DNA of 64,000 nucleotides from Pseudomonas persica (GCF_900291015.1 NZ_OLKL01000040.1:1-64000); one strand, 5' to 3'; shown: positions 35,607 to 45,257, numbered from the stretch's first letter. Made by a program: numbers and translations. Notes: a model not told the origin generated them from the sequence alone.

Positions 35607-38438
35607 TTAGACAGTGAAGGCGTCTTGCAGCAGTTTTTCCTGCTGTTCGGCGTGCATCGATGCGTAACCACAAGCTGGTGCGGCGGAAGCATCGCGACCT
35701 GCGTACTCCAGGACCAGCGCCTTGTTGTGGCGGCCCAGGATACGGCGCATGTGATGCTGGCTGCTGTACCAGGCGCCCTGGTTCATCGGCTCTTCCTGAC
35801 ACCAGACCGCATGCTTGAGGTTGGTGTAAGGCGCGAGAATTTCGACCAGGTCGTCCTCCGGGAACGGATACAGCTGCTCGATACGCACGATGGCGATGTC
35901 TTCGCGGCCTTCGGCACGGCGTTTTTCCAGCAGGTCGTAGTAAACCTTGCCGCCGCACAGAACCAGGCGTTCGACTTTGGCCGGATCGAGGCTGTCGATT
36001 TCCGGGATCACGGTCTGGAACGAGCCTTCTGCCAGGTCTTCCAGGGTCGAGATGGCCAGCTTGTGGCGCAGCAGCGACTTCGGCGTCAGGACGATCAGCG
36101 GCTTGCGCAGCGGACGGATGACCTGGCGACGCAGCAGGTGGTAGATCTGGGCCGGGGTGGTCGGTACGCAGACCTGGATGTTGTGCTCGGCGCACAGCTG
36201 CAGGTAACGCTCCAGGCGCGCGGAGGAGTGCTCCGGGCCCTGCCCTTCATAACCGTGTGGCAGCAGCATGGTCAGACCGCACAGACGGCCCCACTTGTGC
36301 TCGCCGCTGGTGATGAACTGGTCGATCACCACTTGCGCACCGTTGGCGAAGTCACCGAACTGGGCTTCCCAGATCACCAGCGCGTTCGGCGTGGTGGTCG
36401 AATAGCCGTATTCGAAAGCCAGTACCGCTTCTTCCGACAGGAAGGAGTCGTACAGTTCGAAGCTTGGCTGGCCCGGGAACAGGTTCTTCAGCGGTACGTA
36501 GGTGCTGGCGTCCTTCTGGTTGTGCAGCACCGCATGACGGTGCGAGAAGGTGCCACGGCCGATGTCCTGGCCGGTCATGCGGATCGGGTGACCTTCGAAC
36601 TGCAGGGTGGCGTAGGCCATGGTCTCTGCATAACCCCAGTTGATCGGCAAGCCACCGGCCTGCATCTTCTGGCGATCTTCGTAGATCTTGGCGACCTGGC
36701 GCTGGACGACGAAACCTTCCGGGATCTCCAGCAGCTTGGCCGACAGTTCCTGCAGGGTCTTGAGGTCGAAGCGGGTGTCGTGACGCGCGGTCCAGGCATG
36801 GCCCAGGTATGGGCGCCAGTCGACGAACAGCTCGCGGTTCGGCTCCTTGACCAGGCTCTTCACCACGTGCAGGCCGTTGTCCAGCGCATTGCGGTACTCG
36901 TCGATCTTGGCCTGGGCGCGCTCGGCATCGATGCGGCCGGCCTGGATCAGTGCCTCAGCGTACAATTCACGAGTCGTGCGCTGCTTGCTGATCTGCTGGT
37001 ACATCAAAGGCTGAGTGCCGTTCGGTTCGTCGGCCTCGTTGTGGCCGCGGCGGCGGTAGCAGACCAGGTCGATGACCACGTCGCGCTTGAACTGCATGCG
37101 GTAGTCGATGGCCAGCTGGGTCACGAACAGCACTGCTTCCGGGTCGTCGCCGTTCACGTGCAGGATCGGCGCCTGGATCATCTTGGCAACGTCGGTAGCG
37201 TACTCGGTGGAGCGCGCGTCCAACGGGTTGCTGATGGTGAAACCAACCTGGTTGTTGATCACGATGTGCACGGTGCCGCCGGTCTTGAAACCGCGGGTCT
37301 GCGACATCTGGAAGGTTTCCATGACCACGCCCTGGCCGGCGAACGCAGCATCGCCGTGGATCGAAATCGGCAGTACCTTGTCGCCAACGGTGTCGTTGCG
37401 GCGATCCTGACGGGCGCGCACCGAACCCTCGACCACGGGCGAGACGATTTCCAGGTGGGACGGGTTGAACGCCATGGCCAGGTGCACTTCGCCACCCGGG
37501 GTCATCACGTTCGAGGAGAAGCCCTGGTGATACTTCACGTCACCCGAGCCCAGCTCGTTCATCTTCTTGCCTTCGAACTCGTCGAACAGCTCGCGCGGGT
37601 TCTTGCCGAAGGTGTTGACCAGCACGTTCAGACGGCCACGGTGGGCCATACCGATCACGACTTCCTTGGTGCCATAGGAACCGGAACGCTGGATCATCTC
37701 GTCCAGCATCGGGATCAGGCTTTCGCCACCCTCGAGGCCGAAACGCTTGGTGCCCGGGTACTTGGTGCCCAGGTATTTCTCAAGGCCTTCACCGGCGGTC
37801 ACGCGCTCGAGCAGGTGGGCCTGCACGTCAGCGGAAAACTCCGGACGGCCGCGCACGCTTTCCAGGCGCTGCTGGAACCAGCTGCGCTGCTCGGAATCGA
37901 CGATGTGGGTGAACTCGGCGCCAATGGTGCGACAATATGTCTTCTGGAGCGCCTCGAAGATCTCGCGTAGGCTCGCCTCCTCTTTGCCGATGAACAGGTC
38001 GCCGGCACGGAAGGTCGTATCAAGATCGGCATTGGTCAAGCCGTAGTGATTGATCGACAGGTCTACGGGCGCAGGACGCTGCCACAACCCCAACGGGTCG
38101 AGCTTGGCAGCCTGATGGCCGCGCATACGATAGGCCTGGATCAGTCGCAGAACTTCAACCTGCTTCTTCTCGTGTTCACTGCTCACGCTCCCGGCGGATA
38201 CCGGTTGGGCGCGGCGCTGGTTCTTTGCCAGCAGTACGAAATGGTCGCGGATTGTCGAGTGCGATACATCGGTAGCGGTGCTGCCGTCGGCGGGCAACTT
38301 CTGGAAGTAGGTGCGCCACTCTTCTGGCACAGCGTTAGGGTCGTGCAGGTAGAGCTCATAAAGCTCTTCCACATATGCAGCGTTACCACCTGAAAGGTGG
38401 GCGCTTTCCCACATGCGCTGCATCACGCTTTCTTGCAT
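35607..38438 (-). CDS. sucA: SucA, 2-oxoglutarate dehydrogenase (E1)
   Basis: Thiamine-diphosphate-dependent E1 of 943 aa, full length. The N-terminal LYLHDPNAVPEEWR segment, MAHRGRLNVLVNT, ISIHGDAAFAGQG and RRRGHNEADEP motifs are characteristic. It decarboxylates 2-oxoglutarate and succinylates SucB. First suc gene, 245 bp after sdhB. Confidence 0.99.
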   Translation of the reverse strand: MQESVMQRMWESAHLSGGNAAYVEELYELYLHDPNAVPEEWRTYFQKLPADGSTATDVSHSTIRDHFVLLAKNQRRAQPVSAGSVSSEHEKKQVEVLRLIQAYRMRGHQAAKLDPLGLWQRPAPVDLSINHYGLTNADLDTTFRAGDLFIGKEEASLREIFEALQKTYCRTIGAEFTHIVDSEQRSWFQQRLESVRGRPEFSADVQAHLLERVTAGEGLEKYLGTKYPGTKRFGLEGGESLIPMLDEMIQRSGSYGTKEVVIGMAHRGRLNVLVNTFGKNPRELFDEFEGKKMNELGSGDVKYHQGFSSNVMTPGGEVHLAMAFNPSHLEIVSPVVEGSVRARQDRRNDTVGDKVLPISIHGDAAFAGQGVVMETFQMSQTRGFKTGGTVHIVINNQVGFTISNPLDARSTEYATDVAKMIQAPILHVNGDDPEAVLFVTQLAIDYRMQFKRDVVIDLVCYRRRGHNEADEPNGTQPLMYQQISKQRTTRELYAEALIQAGRIDAERAQAKIDEYRNALDNGLHVVKSLVKEPNRELFVDWRPYLGHAWTARHDTRFDLKTLQELSAKLLEIPEGFVVQRQVAKIYEDRQKMQAGGLPINWGYAETMAYATLQFEGHPIRMTGQDIGRGTFSHRHAVLHNQKDASTYVPLKNLFPGQPSFELYDSFLSEEAVLAFEYGYSTTTPNALVIWEAQFGDFANGAQVVIDQFITSGEHKWGRLCGLTMLLPHGYEGQGPEHSSARLERYLQLCAEHNIQVCVPTTPAQIYHLLRRQVIRPLRKPLIVLTPKSLLRHKLAISTLEDLAEGSFQTVIPEIDSLDPAKVERLVLCGGKVYYDLLEKRRAEGREDIAIVRIEQLYPFPEDDLVEILAPYTNLKHAVWCQEEPMNQGAWYSSQHHMRRILGRHNKALVLEYAGRDASAAPACGYASMHAEQQEKLLQDAFTV

Positions 38439-38540
38439 GCTTGGTCACCCTCGGTTAGGGGACTGATCGGCGAGAGCCACAGCAAACCTGGAAAAGTCCG
38501 AATACAGCGACTGAGCCACGCCACTTGGATCCTGCTGATT

Positions 38541-38560
38541 TTCCGGGTACCAGCCCGGAA
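38541..38560 (-). promoter_or_regulatory. Hairpin in the sdhB-sucA intergenic region
   Basis: A perfect 7-bp dyad TTCCGGG-N6-CCCGGAA lies 103 bases before sucA; a second one, GTGCGGG-N7-CCCGCAC, is at 38633-38653. Neither has a clear T tract, so read-through from sdh with partial attenuation or processing is plausible. I saw no convincing promoter in this gap. Confidence 0.4.
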
Positions 38561-38683
38561 GCCCCTGCTGGTCTCATATCTTCATAGGTAATGAACGCAG
38601 GCTTTGTGGGCCCTTGTTCGGGTTTTACCTCAGTGCGGGCTCACCACCCGCACCTCGGCTTACTGCAGGTACAACACTTTGTA

Positions 38684-39388
38684 TCAGGTGCCGCTTTGCA
38701 GCAGCATGTTACGTACGTGACCGATTGCCTTGGTCGGGTTCAGACCTTTCGGGCAAACGTTGACGCAGTTCATGATCCCGCGGCAGCGGAATACGCTGAA
38801 CGGGTCATCCAGGGACGCCAGGCGCTCCTGGGTCTTGGTGTCACGGCTGTCGGCCAGGAAGCGATAGGCCTGCAGCAGTGCGGCGGGGCCCAGGAACTTG
38901 TCCGGGTTCCACCAGAACGACGGGCAGGAAGTCGAGCAGCAAGCGCACAGGATGCACTCGTACAGGCCGTCCAGCTTGTCGCGGTCTTCCGGCGACTGCA
39001 GGCGCTCGATGGCCGGTGCCGGGGTATCGTTCTGCAGGAACGGCTTCACCTTCTCGTACTGCTTGTAGAAGATGCTCATGTCGACGACCAGGTCACGAAT
39101 GACCGGCAAGCCCGGCAGCGGGCGCAGGATCAGCTTGTTGCCCTTCACTACCGCCGACAGCGGGGTAATGCAGGCCAGGCCGTTCTTGCCGTTGATGTTC
39201 ATGCCATCGGAACCGCAAACGCCTTCACGGCACGAGCGACGATAGGAGAAACCTTCGTCCTGCTCTTTGATCAGTGCCAGCACGTCCAGCACCATCAGGT
39301 CCTTGCCGCCGGTATCGACCTGGAAGGTCTGCATTTTCGGCGCCGAGTCGGTGTCCGGGTTGTAACGATAAACTTCGACTTGCAACAT
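38684..39388 (-). CDS. sdhB: SdhB, succinate dehydrogenase iron-sulfur subunit
   Basis: A 234-aa subunit with three Fe-S clusters: CREGVCGSDGMNI (2Fe-2S), CILCACCSTSCP (4Fe-4S) and CRGIMNCVNVCPKG (3Fe-4S). Passes electrons from SdhA to quinone. Starts 11 bases after the sdhA stop. Confidence 0.99.
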   Translation of the reverse strand: MLQVEVYRYNPDTDSAPKMQTFQVDTGGKDLMVLDVLALIKEQDEGFSYRRSCREGVCGSDGMNINGKNGLACITPLSAVVKGNKLILRPLPGLPVIRDLVVDMSIFYKQYEKVKPFLQNDTPAPAIERLQSPEDRDKLDGLYECILCACCSTSCPSFWWNPDKFLGPAALLQAYRFLADSRDTKTQERLASLDDPFSVFRCRGIMNCVNVCPKGLNPTKAIGHVRNMLLQSGT

Positions 39389-39399
39389 AGCGGTTACCC

Positions 39400-41172
39400 T
39401 TAGTAAGTCCGGACTTTTGGTTCGAAGGCTGGAACAGTCTTCGGCGCAAAGTTGACGCCACGCTTGGCAACGCGCTTCTCACCCGGGTAGTACAGGGTGT
39501 GGCACAGCCAGTTTTCGTCGTCACGGTCTTCGAAGTCTTCACGGGCGTGAGCGCCGCGCGACTCTTTACGGGCTTCGGCCGCGATGGCGGTAGCTTCGGC
39601 GACTTCCAGCAGGTTCTGCAGCTCCAGCGCTTCGATACGCGCAGTGTTGAAGGCCTGGGACTTGTCGTTGATCTTGACGTTGGCGATACGGTCACGCAGA
39701 CCGGCCAGCTGCTCGATACCCTTCTGCATGTATTCGCCAGTACGGAATACACCGAAGTAGTTCTGCATGCAGCTCTGCAGCTCGCGCTTCAGGCTGGCAA
39801 CGTCTTCACCGCTGGTACGCTCGTTGAGCTTGTTCAGACGGTTCAGGGCAACATCGACGTCGGTGTCGCTGGCATCGCGGTATTCCACGCCTTCGGTCAG
39901 CGCCTTCTCCAGGTGCAGGCCGGCAGCACGACCGAACACCACCAGGTCGAGCAGCGAGTTGCCGCCCAGGCGGTTGGCGCCGTGAACCGATACGCACGCC
40001 ACTTCACCTACGGCGAACAGGCCCGGGATGATGTGGTCGTTGCCTTCGGCGTCCATGGTGATGGCCTGGCCATGAATGTTGGTGGCAACGCCGCCCATCA
40101 TGTAGTGGCAGGTCGGGATGACCGGTACCGGCGCGACCACCGGGTCGACGTGGGCGAAGGTCTTGGACAGCTCGCAGATACCTGGCAGGCGGCTGTGCAG
40201 CACTTCCTCGCCCAGGTGGTCCAGCTTCAGCAGCACGTGGTCCTTGTTCGGACCCACACCGTTGCCGGCGATGATTTCCTTGACCATGGAACGGGCAACC
40301 ACGTCGCGGCCGGCCAGGTCTTTCGCGTTCGGCGCGTAACGCTCCATGAAGCGCTCGCCGTGGGCGTTGATCAGGTAGCCACCCTCACCGCGGCAACCTT
40401 CGGTAACCAGTACACCGGCGCCGGCGATGCCGGTCGGGTGGAACTGCCACATTTCGATGTCCTGCACCGGCACGCCGGCACGCAGGGCCATGCCCACGCC
40501 ATCACCGGTGTTGATCAGGGCGTTGGTGGTGGAGGCGTAGATACGGCCGGCACCGCCAGTGGCCAGCACAGTGGCCTTGGACTTGATGTACAGGGTTTCG
40601 CCGGTTTCGATGCAGATCGCGATCACACCAACGAATGCGCCATCCTGGTTCTTCACCAGGTCAACTGCGTAGTACTCGTTGAGGAAGGTGGTACCGGCTT
40701 TCAGGTTGCCCTGGTACAAGGTGTGCAGCAGCGCGTGGCCGGTACGGTCGGAAGCGGCGCAGGTACGGGCAGCCTGGCCACCCTTGCCGAAGTCCTTGGA
40801 CTGACCACCGAACGGACGCTGGTAGATACGACCGGTTTCGGTACGCGAGAACGGCAAGCCCATGTGGTCCAGTTCGAAGACCGCAGCCGGGCCTTCCTGA
40901 CACATGTATTCGATAGCGTCCTGGTCACCGATGTAGTCGGAACCCTTGACGGTATCGTACATGTGCCAGCGCCAGTCGTCGTTCGGGTCGGCCGAAGCGA
41001 TGGCGCAGGTAATGCCACCTTGGGCGGATACAGTGTGCGAACGGGTCGGGAAGACCTTGGTGACCACGGCAGTCTTGTGACCGCCTTGAGCCAGCTGCAG
41101 CGCAGCGCGCATGCCGGCACCGCCGCCACCGATGATGATGGCGTCGAAGGAAATGGTTGGAATGCTAGCCAT
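39400..41172 (-). CDS. sdhA: SdhA, succinate dehydrogenase flavoprotein subunit
   Basis: Covalent-FAD catalytic subunit of 590 aa. IIGGGGAGMRAALQLA binds FAD; the flavinylation histidine is in TRSHTVSAQGG, and HPTGIAGAGVLVTEGCRGEGG forms the active site. Oxidises succinate to fumarate. Confidence 0.99.
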   Translation of the reverse strand: MASIPTISFDAIIIGGGGAGMRAALQLAQGGHKTAVVTKVFPTRSHTVSAQGGITCAIASADPNDDWRWHMYDTVKGSDYIGDQDAIEYMCQEGPAAVFELDHMGLPFSRTETGRIYQRPFGGQSKDFGKGGQAARTCAASDRTGHALLHTLYQGNLKAGTTFLNEYYAVDLVKNQDGAFVGVIAICIETGETLYIKSKATVLATGGAGRIYASTTNALINTGDGVGMALRAGVPVQDIEMWQFHPTGIAGAGVLVTEGCRGEGGYLINAHGERFMERYAPNAKDLAGRDVVARSMVKEIIAGNGVGPNKDHVLLKLDHLGEEVLHSRLPGICELSKTFAHVDPVVAPVPVIPTCHYMMGGVATNIHGQAITMDAEGNDHIIPGLFAVGEVACVSVHGANRLGGNSLLDLVVFGRAAGLHLEKALTEGVEYRDASDTDVDVALNRLNKLNERTSGEDVASLKRELQSCMQNYFGVFRTGEYMQKGIEQLAGLRDRIANVKINDKSQAFNTARIEALELQNLLEVAEATAIAAEARKESRGAHAREDFEDRDDENWLCHTLYYPGEKRVAKRGVNFAPKTVPAFEPKVRTY

Positions 41173-41175
41173 GGA

Positions 41176-41544
41176 TCAGATACCCCAGAGAATCTGCACA
41201 CCCCAGACGAAGTAAGCGAACATCGCAACGCCGCATACCGCCTGGAACAGGAAACGAATCGCAGTTGCCGACTTGCCGAACGACATTGGCGTCAGGTAGT
41301 CGGTCGCAATGGTCCACATGCCGACCCAGGCGTGAGCGCCCAGGGCAACGAGGGCCAGCAGACTGAAGATCCGCATCGCGTTGTTGGAGAACAGACCGTG
41401 CCACTGGGTGTAGTCGATGCCTGGGTGGGCGACCACGTAGCCGATCAGGAAGAGGAAGTAAGCCGCGAGAACGACCGCAGAAACGCGCTGCGCCATCCAG
41501 TCATAGAGGCCCGAACGCGACAGGTTCGTGACATTGGTTACCAT
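41176..41544 (-). CDS. sdhD: SdhD, succinate dehydrogenase membrane anchor
   Basis: A 122-aa three-helix anchor that binds haem b and quinone together with SdhC. Starts MVTNVTNLSRSGLYDW. I use the ATG seven bases after a GGGAG ribosome-binding site inside sdhC rather than the TTG two codons upstream; it overlaps the end of sdhC. Confidence 0.95.
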   Translation of the reverse strand: MVTNVTNLSRSGLYDWMAQRVSAVVLAAYFLFLIGYVVAHPGIDYTQWHGLFSNNAMRIFSLLALVALGAHAWVGMWTIATDYLTPMSFGKSATAIRFLFQAVCGVAMFAYFVWGVQILWGI

Positions 41545-41924
41545 ACCCAAACTCCCACCAGAACGATCAGCACCACGGAGATGACGATCACGATTTTCGA
41601 GCCCAGCTTGCCGCCTTCCAGCGTCTCACCGATACCCATGTCCATGATCAGGTGACGTACACCTGCCACGAGGTGATAAAGCAGGGCGGACAGCAGGCCC
41701 CAGGTCACGAACTTGGCCAGCGGGCTGGTCAGACACGCCTTCACCTCACCGAAGCCTTCCTCGGAACCCAGCGACTTGCCCAATGCATAAAGCATGATGG
41801 CAAGGCCGAGGAACAGGATGACGCCGGAGATACGGTGCAGGATGGACGTGTACGCAGTGACGGGGAGCTTGATGGTCCTTAGGTCTAGGTTTACAGGTCG
41901 TTGGCTTTTCACGGCTTTTTTCAC
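41538..41924 (-). CDS. sdhC: SdhC, succinate dehydrogenase cytochrome b556 subunit
   Basis: A 128-aa three-helix subunit with the SdhC signature RPVNLDL...SILHRISGV and the haem-ligand histidine in HLVAGVRHLIMD. The start is a GTG (MKKAVKSQRP) preceded by AGGGG. First gene of sdhCDAB. Confidence 0.96.
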   Translation of the reverse strand: MKKAVKSQRPVNLDLRTIKLPVTAYTSILHRISGVILFLGLAIMLYALGKSLGSEEGFGEVKACLTSPLAKFVTWGLLSALLYHLVAGVRHLIMDMGIGETLEGGKLGSKIVIVISVVLIVLVGVWVW

Positions 41925-42047
41925 ACTGAAGAGCCCCTAGCGAATCAGGGCAAAGTTGTTGGTAAGTGTACTGGTCAGGTACCCACCACCCAGGGAACGG
42001 CGACCCCCAGCAGTTCGGGCTTGCAAGCCCCTGGCGGTCGGGTTGCG

Positions 42048-42076
42048 AGTATAGACAGTTAGGCTGCTTATGACAA
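42048..42076 (-). promoter_or_regulatory. Sigma70 promoter of sdhCDAB
   Basis: On minus: -35 TTGTCA (42071-42076), 17-bp spacer, -10 TATACT (42048-42053). The leader to the GTG would be about 117 bases. Confidence 0.75.
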
Positions 42077-42190
42077 CGTGACGGGGTAGCCCGAATAGCG
42101 CATTGCCTTTAATGGACAAAAGGCGTAAATGGGCGAGAATTTCGCGAAAAAACAGGCCTCAATGCCTGTTTCAACAAGCCTTTAGGCAAA

Positions 42191-42218
42191 TTGACATCTG
42201 AATTTATCCCTCTATAGT
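42191..42218 (+). promoter_or_regulatory. Sigma70 promoter of gltA
   Basis: -35 TTGACA (42191-42196), 16-bp spacer, -10 TATAGT (42213-42218). Leader about 50 bases to the ATG, which has an AGGAGG ribosome-binding site. Confidence 0.8.
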
Positions 42219-42276
42219 GGTGCGGGCCCTGCGTGGGGGGTCTGTCTGATGATTTCAAGCATTAATAGGAGGCCAC

Positions 42277-43566
42277 ATGGCTGACAAAAAAGCGCAGTTG
42301 GTCATCGAGGGCGCTGCCCCCGTCGAGCTGCCCATTTTAACCGGCACCGTTGGTCCTGATGTAATCGACGTCCGCGGGTTGGGGGCCACTGGTCACTTCA
42401 CCTTCGACCCTGGTTTCATGGCGACTGCCTCGTGCGAGTCGAAGATCACCTACATTGACGGCGACAAAGGTATCCTGCTGCACCGCGGCTACCCGATCGA
42501 GCAGCTCGCCGAAAAGTCCGACTACCTCGAAACCTGCTACCTGCTGCTCAACGGCGAACTGCCGAATGCCGAGCAGAAGGCCCAGTTCGTCAGCACCGTG
42601 AAGAACCACACCATGGTTCACGAGCAGCTGAAGTCCTTCTTCAACGGCTTCCGCCGCGACGCTCACCCGATGGCGGTGATGTGCGGCGTAGTCGGCGCCC
42701 TGTCGGCGTTCTATCACGACTCCCTGGATATCAATAACCCGCAACACCGCGAAATTTCCGCGGTGCGCCTGGTCGCCAAGATGCCGACCCTGGCCGCGAT
42801 GGTTTACAAGTACTCCATGGGCCAGCCGATGATGTACCCGCGCAACGACCTGTCGTACGCGGAAAACTTCCTGCACATGATGTTCAACACCCCGTGCGAG
42901 ATCAAACCGATCAGCCCGGTGCTGGCCAAGGCGATGGACCGGATCTTCATCCTCCACGCCGACCACGAGCAGAACGCTTCTACCTCCACCGTTCGTCTGG
43001 CCGGTTCGTCGGGCGCCAACCCGTTCGCCTGCATCGCCGCCGGTATCGCCGCATTGTGGGGCCCGGCCCACGGCGGTGCGAACGAAGCGGTACTGACCAT
43101 GCTAGATGAAATCGGCGATGTCTCGAACATCGACAAGTTCATCGCCAAGGCCAAGGACAAGAACGACCCGTTCAAGCTCATGGGCTTCGGCCACCGCGTG
43201 TACAAGAACCGCGACCCGCGCGCCACCGTGATGAAGCAGACCTGCGACGAAGTCCTGCGCGAGCTGGGCATCAAGAACGACCCGCAGCTGGAACTGGCCA
43301 TGCGCCTGGAAGAGATCGCCCTGACCGATCCGTACTTCATCGAGCGCTCGCTGTACCCGAACGTCGACTTCTACTCGGGGATCATCCTCAAGGCAATCGG
43401 CATTCCGACCAGCATGTTCACCGTGATTTTCGCCCTGGCACGTACCGTGGGCTGGATCTCGCACTGGAAAGAAATGCTCTCCAGCCCGTACAAGATCGGC
43501 CGCCCGCGCCAGCTGTACACCGGCGAGCAGAAGCGCGACATCGTTGCGCTGCAGGACCGCAAGTAA
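42277..43566 (+). CDS. gltA: GltA, type II citrate synthase
   Basis: Hexameric-type citrate synthase of 429 aa, condensing oxaloacetate and acetyl-CoA. The active-site region GFGHRVYKNRDPRA and the substrate-binding HADHEQNASTSTVR are present. It diverges from the sdh-suc cluster, so TCA-cycle entry and the lower oxidative steps share a control region. Confidence 0.99.
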   Translation: MADKKAQLVIEGAAPVELPILTGTVGPDVIDVRGLGATGHFTFDPGFMATASCESKITYIDGDKGILLHRGYPIEQLAEKSDYLETCYLLLNGELPNAEQKAQFVSTVKNHTMVHEQLKSFFNGFRRDAHPMAVMCGVVGALSAFYHDSLDINNPQHREISAVRLVAKMPTLAAMVYKYSMGQPMMYPRNDLSYAENFLHMMFNTPCEIKPISPVLAKAMDRIFILHADHEQNASTSTVRLAGSSGANPFACIAAGIAALWGPAHGGANEAVLTMLDEIGDVSNIDKFIAKAKDKNDPFKLMGFGHRVYKNRDPRATVMKQTCDEVLRELGIKNDPQLELAMRLEEIALTDPYFIERSLYPNVDFYSGIILKAIGIPTSMFTVIFALARTVGWISHWKEMLSSPYKIGRPRQLYTGEQKRDIVALQDRK

Positions 43567-43587
43567 GCTTTGATAGCCGAACGCAAG

Positions 43588-43613
43588 AAGGCTGCCCTCG
43601 GGCAGCCTTTTTT
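43588..43613 (+). terminator. Rho-independent terminator of gltA
   Basis: GGCTGCCC-TC-GGGCAGCC followed by six Ts, 23 bases after the stop. Confidence 0.95.
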
Positions 43614-43621
43614 ATTCATCC

Positions 43622-43727
43622 TGTGCTGGCCTCTTCGCGGGTAAACCCGCTCCCACAGGGGCCCCACAGACCCGAAAGATTGCGGGATACCTGTGGGAGC
43701 GGGTTTACCCGCGAAGAGGCCGGCACA
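43622..43727. repeat. REP inverted pair
   Basis: TGTGCTGGCCTCTTCGCGGG and its near complement between convergent gltA and the START-domain gene. Confidence 0.92.
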
Positions 43728-43741
43728 AATGACACAATGCC

Positions 43742-44350
43742 TCAGTTCTTCTCAGCCCGCTCGCGCAACCCTTTCAGGGTATTGAACGGCGCATCCACCA
43801 CAAACTTGTTGGCCACCATCGCCGGCACGCTACCGCCCGGCTCGGTGTGTACCTGATAGGTCACCTCGGTGCTGTCGCCCTTGGGCACCAGCTTCCAGAA
43901 GCCTTCGACCTTGGCCACCCGCACGAAGCCCTTCTCTTGCGGAACGTAGGTCGGCTCTTCGACCAGCTTGCGGGTCAGGCTGCCGTCAGCCTCCTTGACC
44001 GTGCTCACGCGCAGCACCGAATCGCGCGGCGTCACCGGCCATGGCGTATTGAACTGGGTATAGGTCCAGACCTGGTCACCTTCCTGCTTGAGCACCTTCT
44101 GCATCTTGCATTCGTGAATCCACGCGCAGGCCCCGACCACATCCTCCTGCAGCGCCTGCACCTTCGCCAGCGGCGCCTTGATCACGGTGACGCCGCGGTA
44201 GGCCTTGTACTTGGAACCGGCCACTTCGCTGAGGGAAACCTTGATCCCCTCCTCGTCCTTGGCCAGCTGCCAGTTATCGGCCCAGGCCGCAGGCGACAGC
44301 AGAACACCCATGCCACACAGCAGAGCAATACGCTTGAACGATCTCATCAT
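43742..44350 (-). CDS. Exported START-domain protein
   Basis: A 202-aa protein with a signal peptide (cleavage after SPAAWA, about residue 24) and a START lipid-binding-like fold (WQLAKDEEGIKVSLSEVAGS...YTQFNTPWPVTPRDSV). Presumably periplasmic and lipid-related; partner unknown. AAGGAT lies six bases before the first ATG. Confidence 0.87.
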   Translation of the reverse strand: MMRSFKRIALLCGMGVLLSPAAWADNWQLAKDEEGIKVSLSEVAGSKYKAYRGVTVIKAPLAKVQALQEDVVGACAWIHECKMQKVLKQEGDQVWTYTQFNTPWPVTPRDSVLRVSTVKEADGSLTRKLVEEPTYVPQEKGFVRVAKVEGFWKLVPKGDSTEVTYQVHTEPGGSVPAMVANKFVVDAPFNTLKGLRERAEKN

Positions 44351-44380
44351 GTTTATCCTTGTTGTCGAAGATCCAGCCTG

Positions 44381-44635
44381 TCACGCCGCCGTCATCTGCT
44401 CCCACCAACCGAGAATCCTGATGGCCTCGTCACGATCATTGCCGCACACCTCGACATCCGCCTTGAAACCGCCACACACCGCCGGCCGCTCGGGTTTGCC
44501 GAACAGGTCGCAGAGGTTGTCTACAGTCAGGTGCAGGCAGCGCTCGCCAGCCGCCTTGCCATTGGGCATACGCGGCATCGCAGAGGTGATGGACGGGGCA
44601 ATGCAGCAGGCACCACAGCCCTCACGGCAATTCAT
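44381..44635 (-). CDS. YkgJ-family cysteine-cluster protein
   Basis: An 84-aa protein with an N-terminal CREGCGACC cluster and further cysteines (CLHL, CDLFG, VCGGF, VCGN). The pattern fits the small zinc/iron-chelating YkgJ family. Function unknown. It is 30 bp before the START-domain gene on the same strand. Confidence 0.88.
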   Translation of the reverse strand: MNCREGCGACCIAPSITSAMPRMPNGKAAGERCLHLTVDNLCDLFGKPERPAVCGGFKADVEVCGNDRDEAIRILGWWEQMTAA

Positions 44636-44765
44636 GGCTATTCACCAAAATCAGGACTCCCTGGAACACAATGGGACGAACGTCCCTGGATAGTAACCGC
44701 TCAAACAGGCGTTTGAAATTGCTGGCACGATGAAATCTGCCGTGACCCGGCAGTCAGCCCACTGA

Positions 44766-45257
44766 CTACTGGCGGTACTCGAAATCGATGGCCGCCCCTT
44801 CCACGTCGCGACGGCTGTCATTGCGCAGTTGCAGCTGCATTTCGTTGCTGATCAGCCGACCATTGAGCTGGAACGGGCTGTCATTGGCTTCTGGCTTGTC
44901 AGTGAACATGGGCGGCAGCAAAGCTCTACGTCGCTGGATCGGCGAAGGATTGCCCACATCCGGCTCCAGGTTATCGACCATATCGGCAGGCAGGCTGAGG
45001 TCGAGCCTTGCCTTGGGCAACGGCTTGGCAACCTCCTTGCTCACCGGCTTGCGCACCGGTCTGGCCTTGCTGTTGCCGGCTTTTTTTGCCGCCTGCTTGT
45101 GCGCCGACCTGGCTGCAGCCTTCTGCACCGGCTTGGCTTTCTGCACCGGCTTGGCCGCCTGCACCTGGCCTGCCGGCTGCGCAGCCTGGGCAACACCAGC
45201 CAGACTGCAGAGCGGTACAAGGCACAAGATCAGGGCAAAACGGCGCAAAGCATTCAT
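44766..45257 (-). CDS. Exported Ala/Lys/Pro-rich hypothetical protein
   Basis: A 163-aa protein with signal peptide (cleavage likely after GVAQA), then a basic low-complexity stretch with repeated AKPVQKA units and a more ordered C-terminal half (LDLSLPADMVDNLEP ... LNGRLISNEMQLQLRN). The start at MNALRRFALIL gives a clean signal peptide. No family recognised beyond pseudomonad hypotheticals. Confidence 0.7.
   Translation of the reverse strand: MNALRRFALILCLVPLCSLAGVAQAAQPAGQVQAAKPVQKAKPVQKAAARSAHKQAAKKAGNSKARPVRKPVSKEVAKPLPKARLDLSLPADMVDNLEPDVGNPSPIQRRRALLPPMFTDKPEANDSPFQLNGRLISNEMQLQLRNDSRRDVEGAAIDFEYRQ

Larger units (their letters stand above)
41925..42276. other. Divergent control region between sdhC and gltA
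   Basis: A 352-bp region with no gene. It holds one sigma70-type promoter for each direction (given separately), a palindrome TTTCGCGAAA (42140-42149) and an adjacent hairpin AAACAGGC-N6-GCCTGTTT (42150-42171). These dyads lie between the two promoters and could control both. Confidence 0.75.

Noticed and set aside
32832..37970. A 1712-codon open frame on the plus strand opposite sucA, sucB and lpd
   Set aside because: High-GC codon bias leaves the antisense frame open; the translation is low-complexity in His, Gln, Val and Gly and matches no family, while the minus strand holds three certain enzymes.
38439..38683. A separate promoter for sucA
   Set aside because: I found no -35/-10 pair with good boxes and spacing; read-through from sdhCDAB remains possible.
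39499..41655. A 718-codon frame antisense to sdhA and sdhD
   Set aside because: Shadow of sdhA; composition typical of antisense frames in this genome.
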